This document shows positions 5,860 through 5,916 of a stretch of DNA of 5,916 bases, piece by piece (within the stretch, counting starts at the first letter, position 1; the number at the start of each line of letters is the position of its first letter). The position numbers and the translations under genes are program-made. This DNA comes from Desulfopila_A sp964446655. GTDB lineage: Bacteria > Desulfobacterota > Desulfobulbia > Desulfobulbales > Desulfocapsaceae. Location of the stretch: assembly GCA_964446655.1 (NCBI GenBank), contig CAYUPL010000123.1, positions 1-5,916 on the forward strand. The letters run 5' to 3'. Below the pieces are notes generated by a model. That model did not search any database and was not told the origin of the DNA. It saw only the letters and a program-made list of their open reading frames with translations.

Positions 5860-5916
5860 TTTAAAGAAGATAGCGCAGATATCAAAAAAACTAATATAAT
5901 GTGCATATGATACTTT

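Larger units (their letters stand above)
5538..5916. other. AT-rich non-coding region upstream of the XRE gene
   Basis: No convincing gene is present in these 379 bases. A 60-codon minus-strand frame across 5530-5712 overlaps the Shine-Dalgarno and start of the XRE gene and has no family features. The stretch contains the palindromic promoter near 5685, A/T-tracts, the three-copy motif at 5779-5859, and a Shine-Dalgarno-like GGAAGGAG at 5832-5839. It also has a TATAAT at 5895-5900 close to the right edge. A plus-strand gene may begin beyond the window. Confidence 0.5.

Overview
The window looks like ordinary chromosome from a Gram-negative bacterium, most likely a Desulfobacterota (deltaproteobacterial, sulfate-reducer type) lineage. 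That placement is inferred from the flavour of the proteins: a small XRE regulator with a CW/CPAW cysteine cluster, an FmdB-type zinc ribbon, and an acyl-CoA dehydrogenase remnant. No rRNA, tRNA, CRISPR array, insertion sequence or integrase is visible.

Left part (1-830): the 3' end of a plus-strand gene for an FG-GAP/VCBS-repeat protein is followed by a 15-bp inverted repeat and a decayed acyl-CoA dehydrogenase fragment. Middle left (831-3457, minus strand): serS is followed 38 bases later by an uncharacterised gene of about 436 codons. The two probably form one transcript ending at a short hairpin near 809-822. The uncharacterised protein has a weak, degenerate resemblance to RelA/SpoT-type (p)ppGpp synthetase domains in its C-terminal half.

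Middle right (3458-4851, plus strand): after a 299-base divergent intergenic region come tatC (a rather divergent twin-arginine translocase subunit) and an FtsB/DivIC-like septum protein. A strong hairpin at 4870-4888 separates these from the convergent minus-strand pair on the right. Right part (4901-5916): an XRE/Cys-rich regulator (TTG start, near-perfect Shine-Dalgarno) lies upstream of a 65-residue FmdB-type zinc-ribbon protein. Upstream of the regulator is a 379-base AT-rich non-coding stretch. It holds an extended -10 element embedded in an imperfect palindrome and three copies of a 13-base motif, two of them exactly 21 bp apart.

Most genes are housekeeping (translation, secretion, division). 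The parts most worth a second look are the unknown gene behind serS, the TatC substitutions, the Cys-rich XRE regulator and the repeated motif at the right end. Nothing seen amounts to a clearly new multi-gene system.
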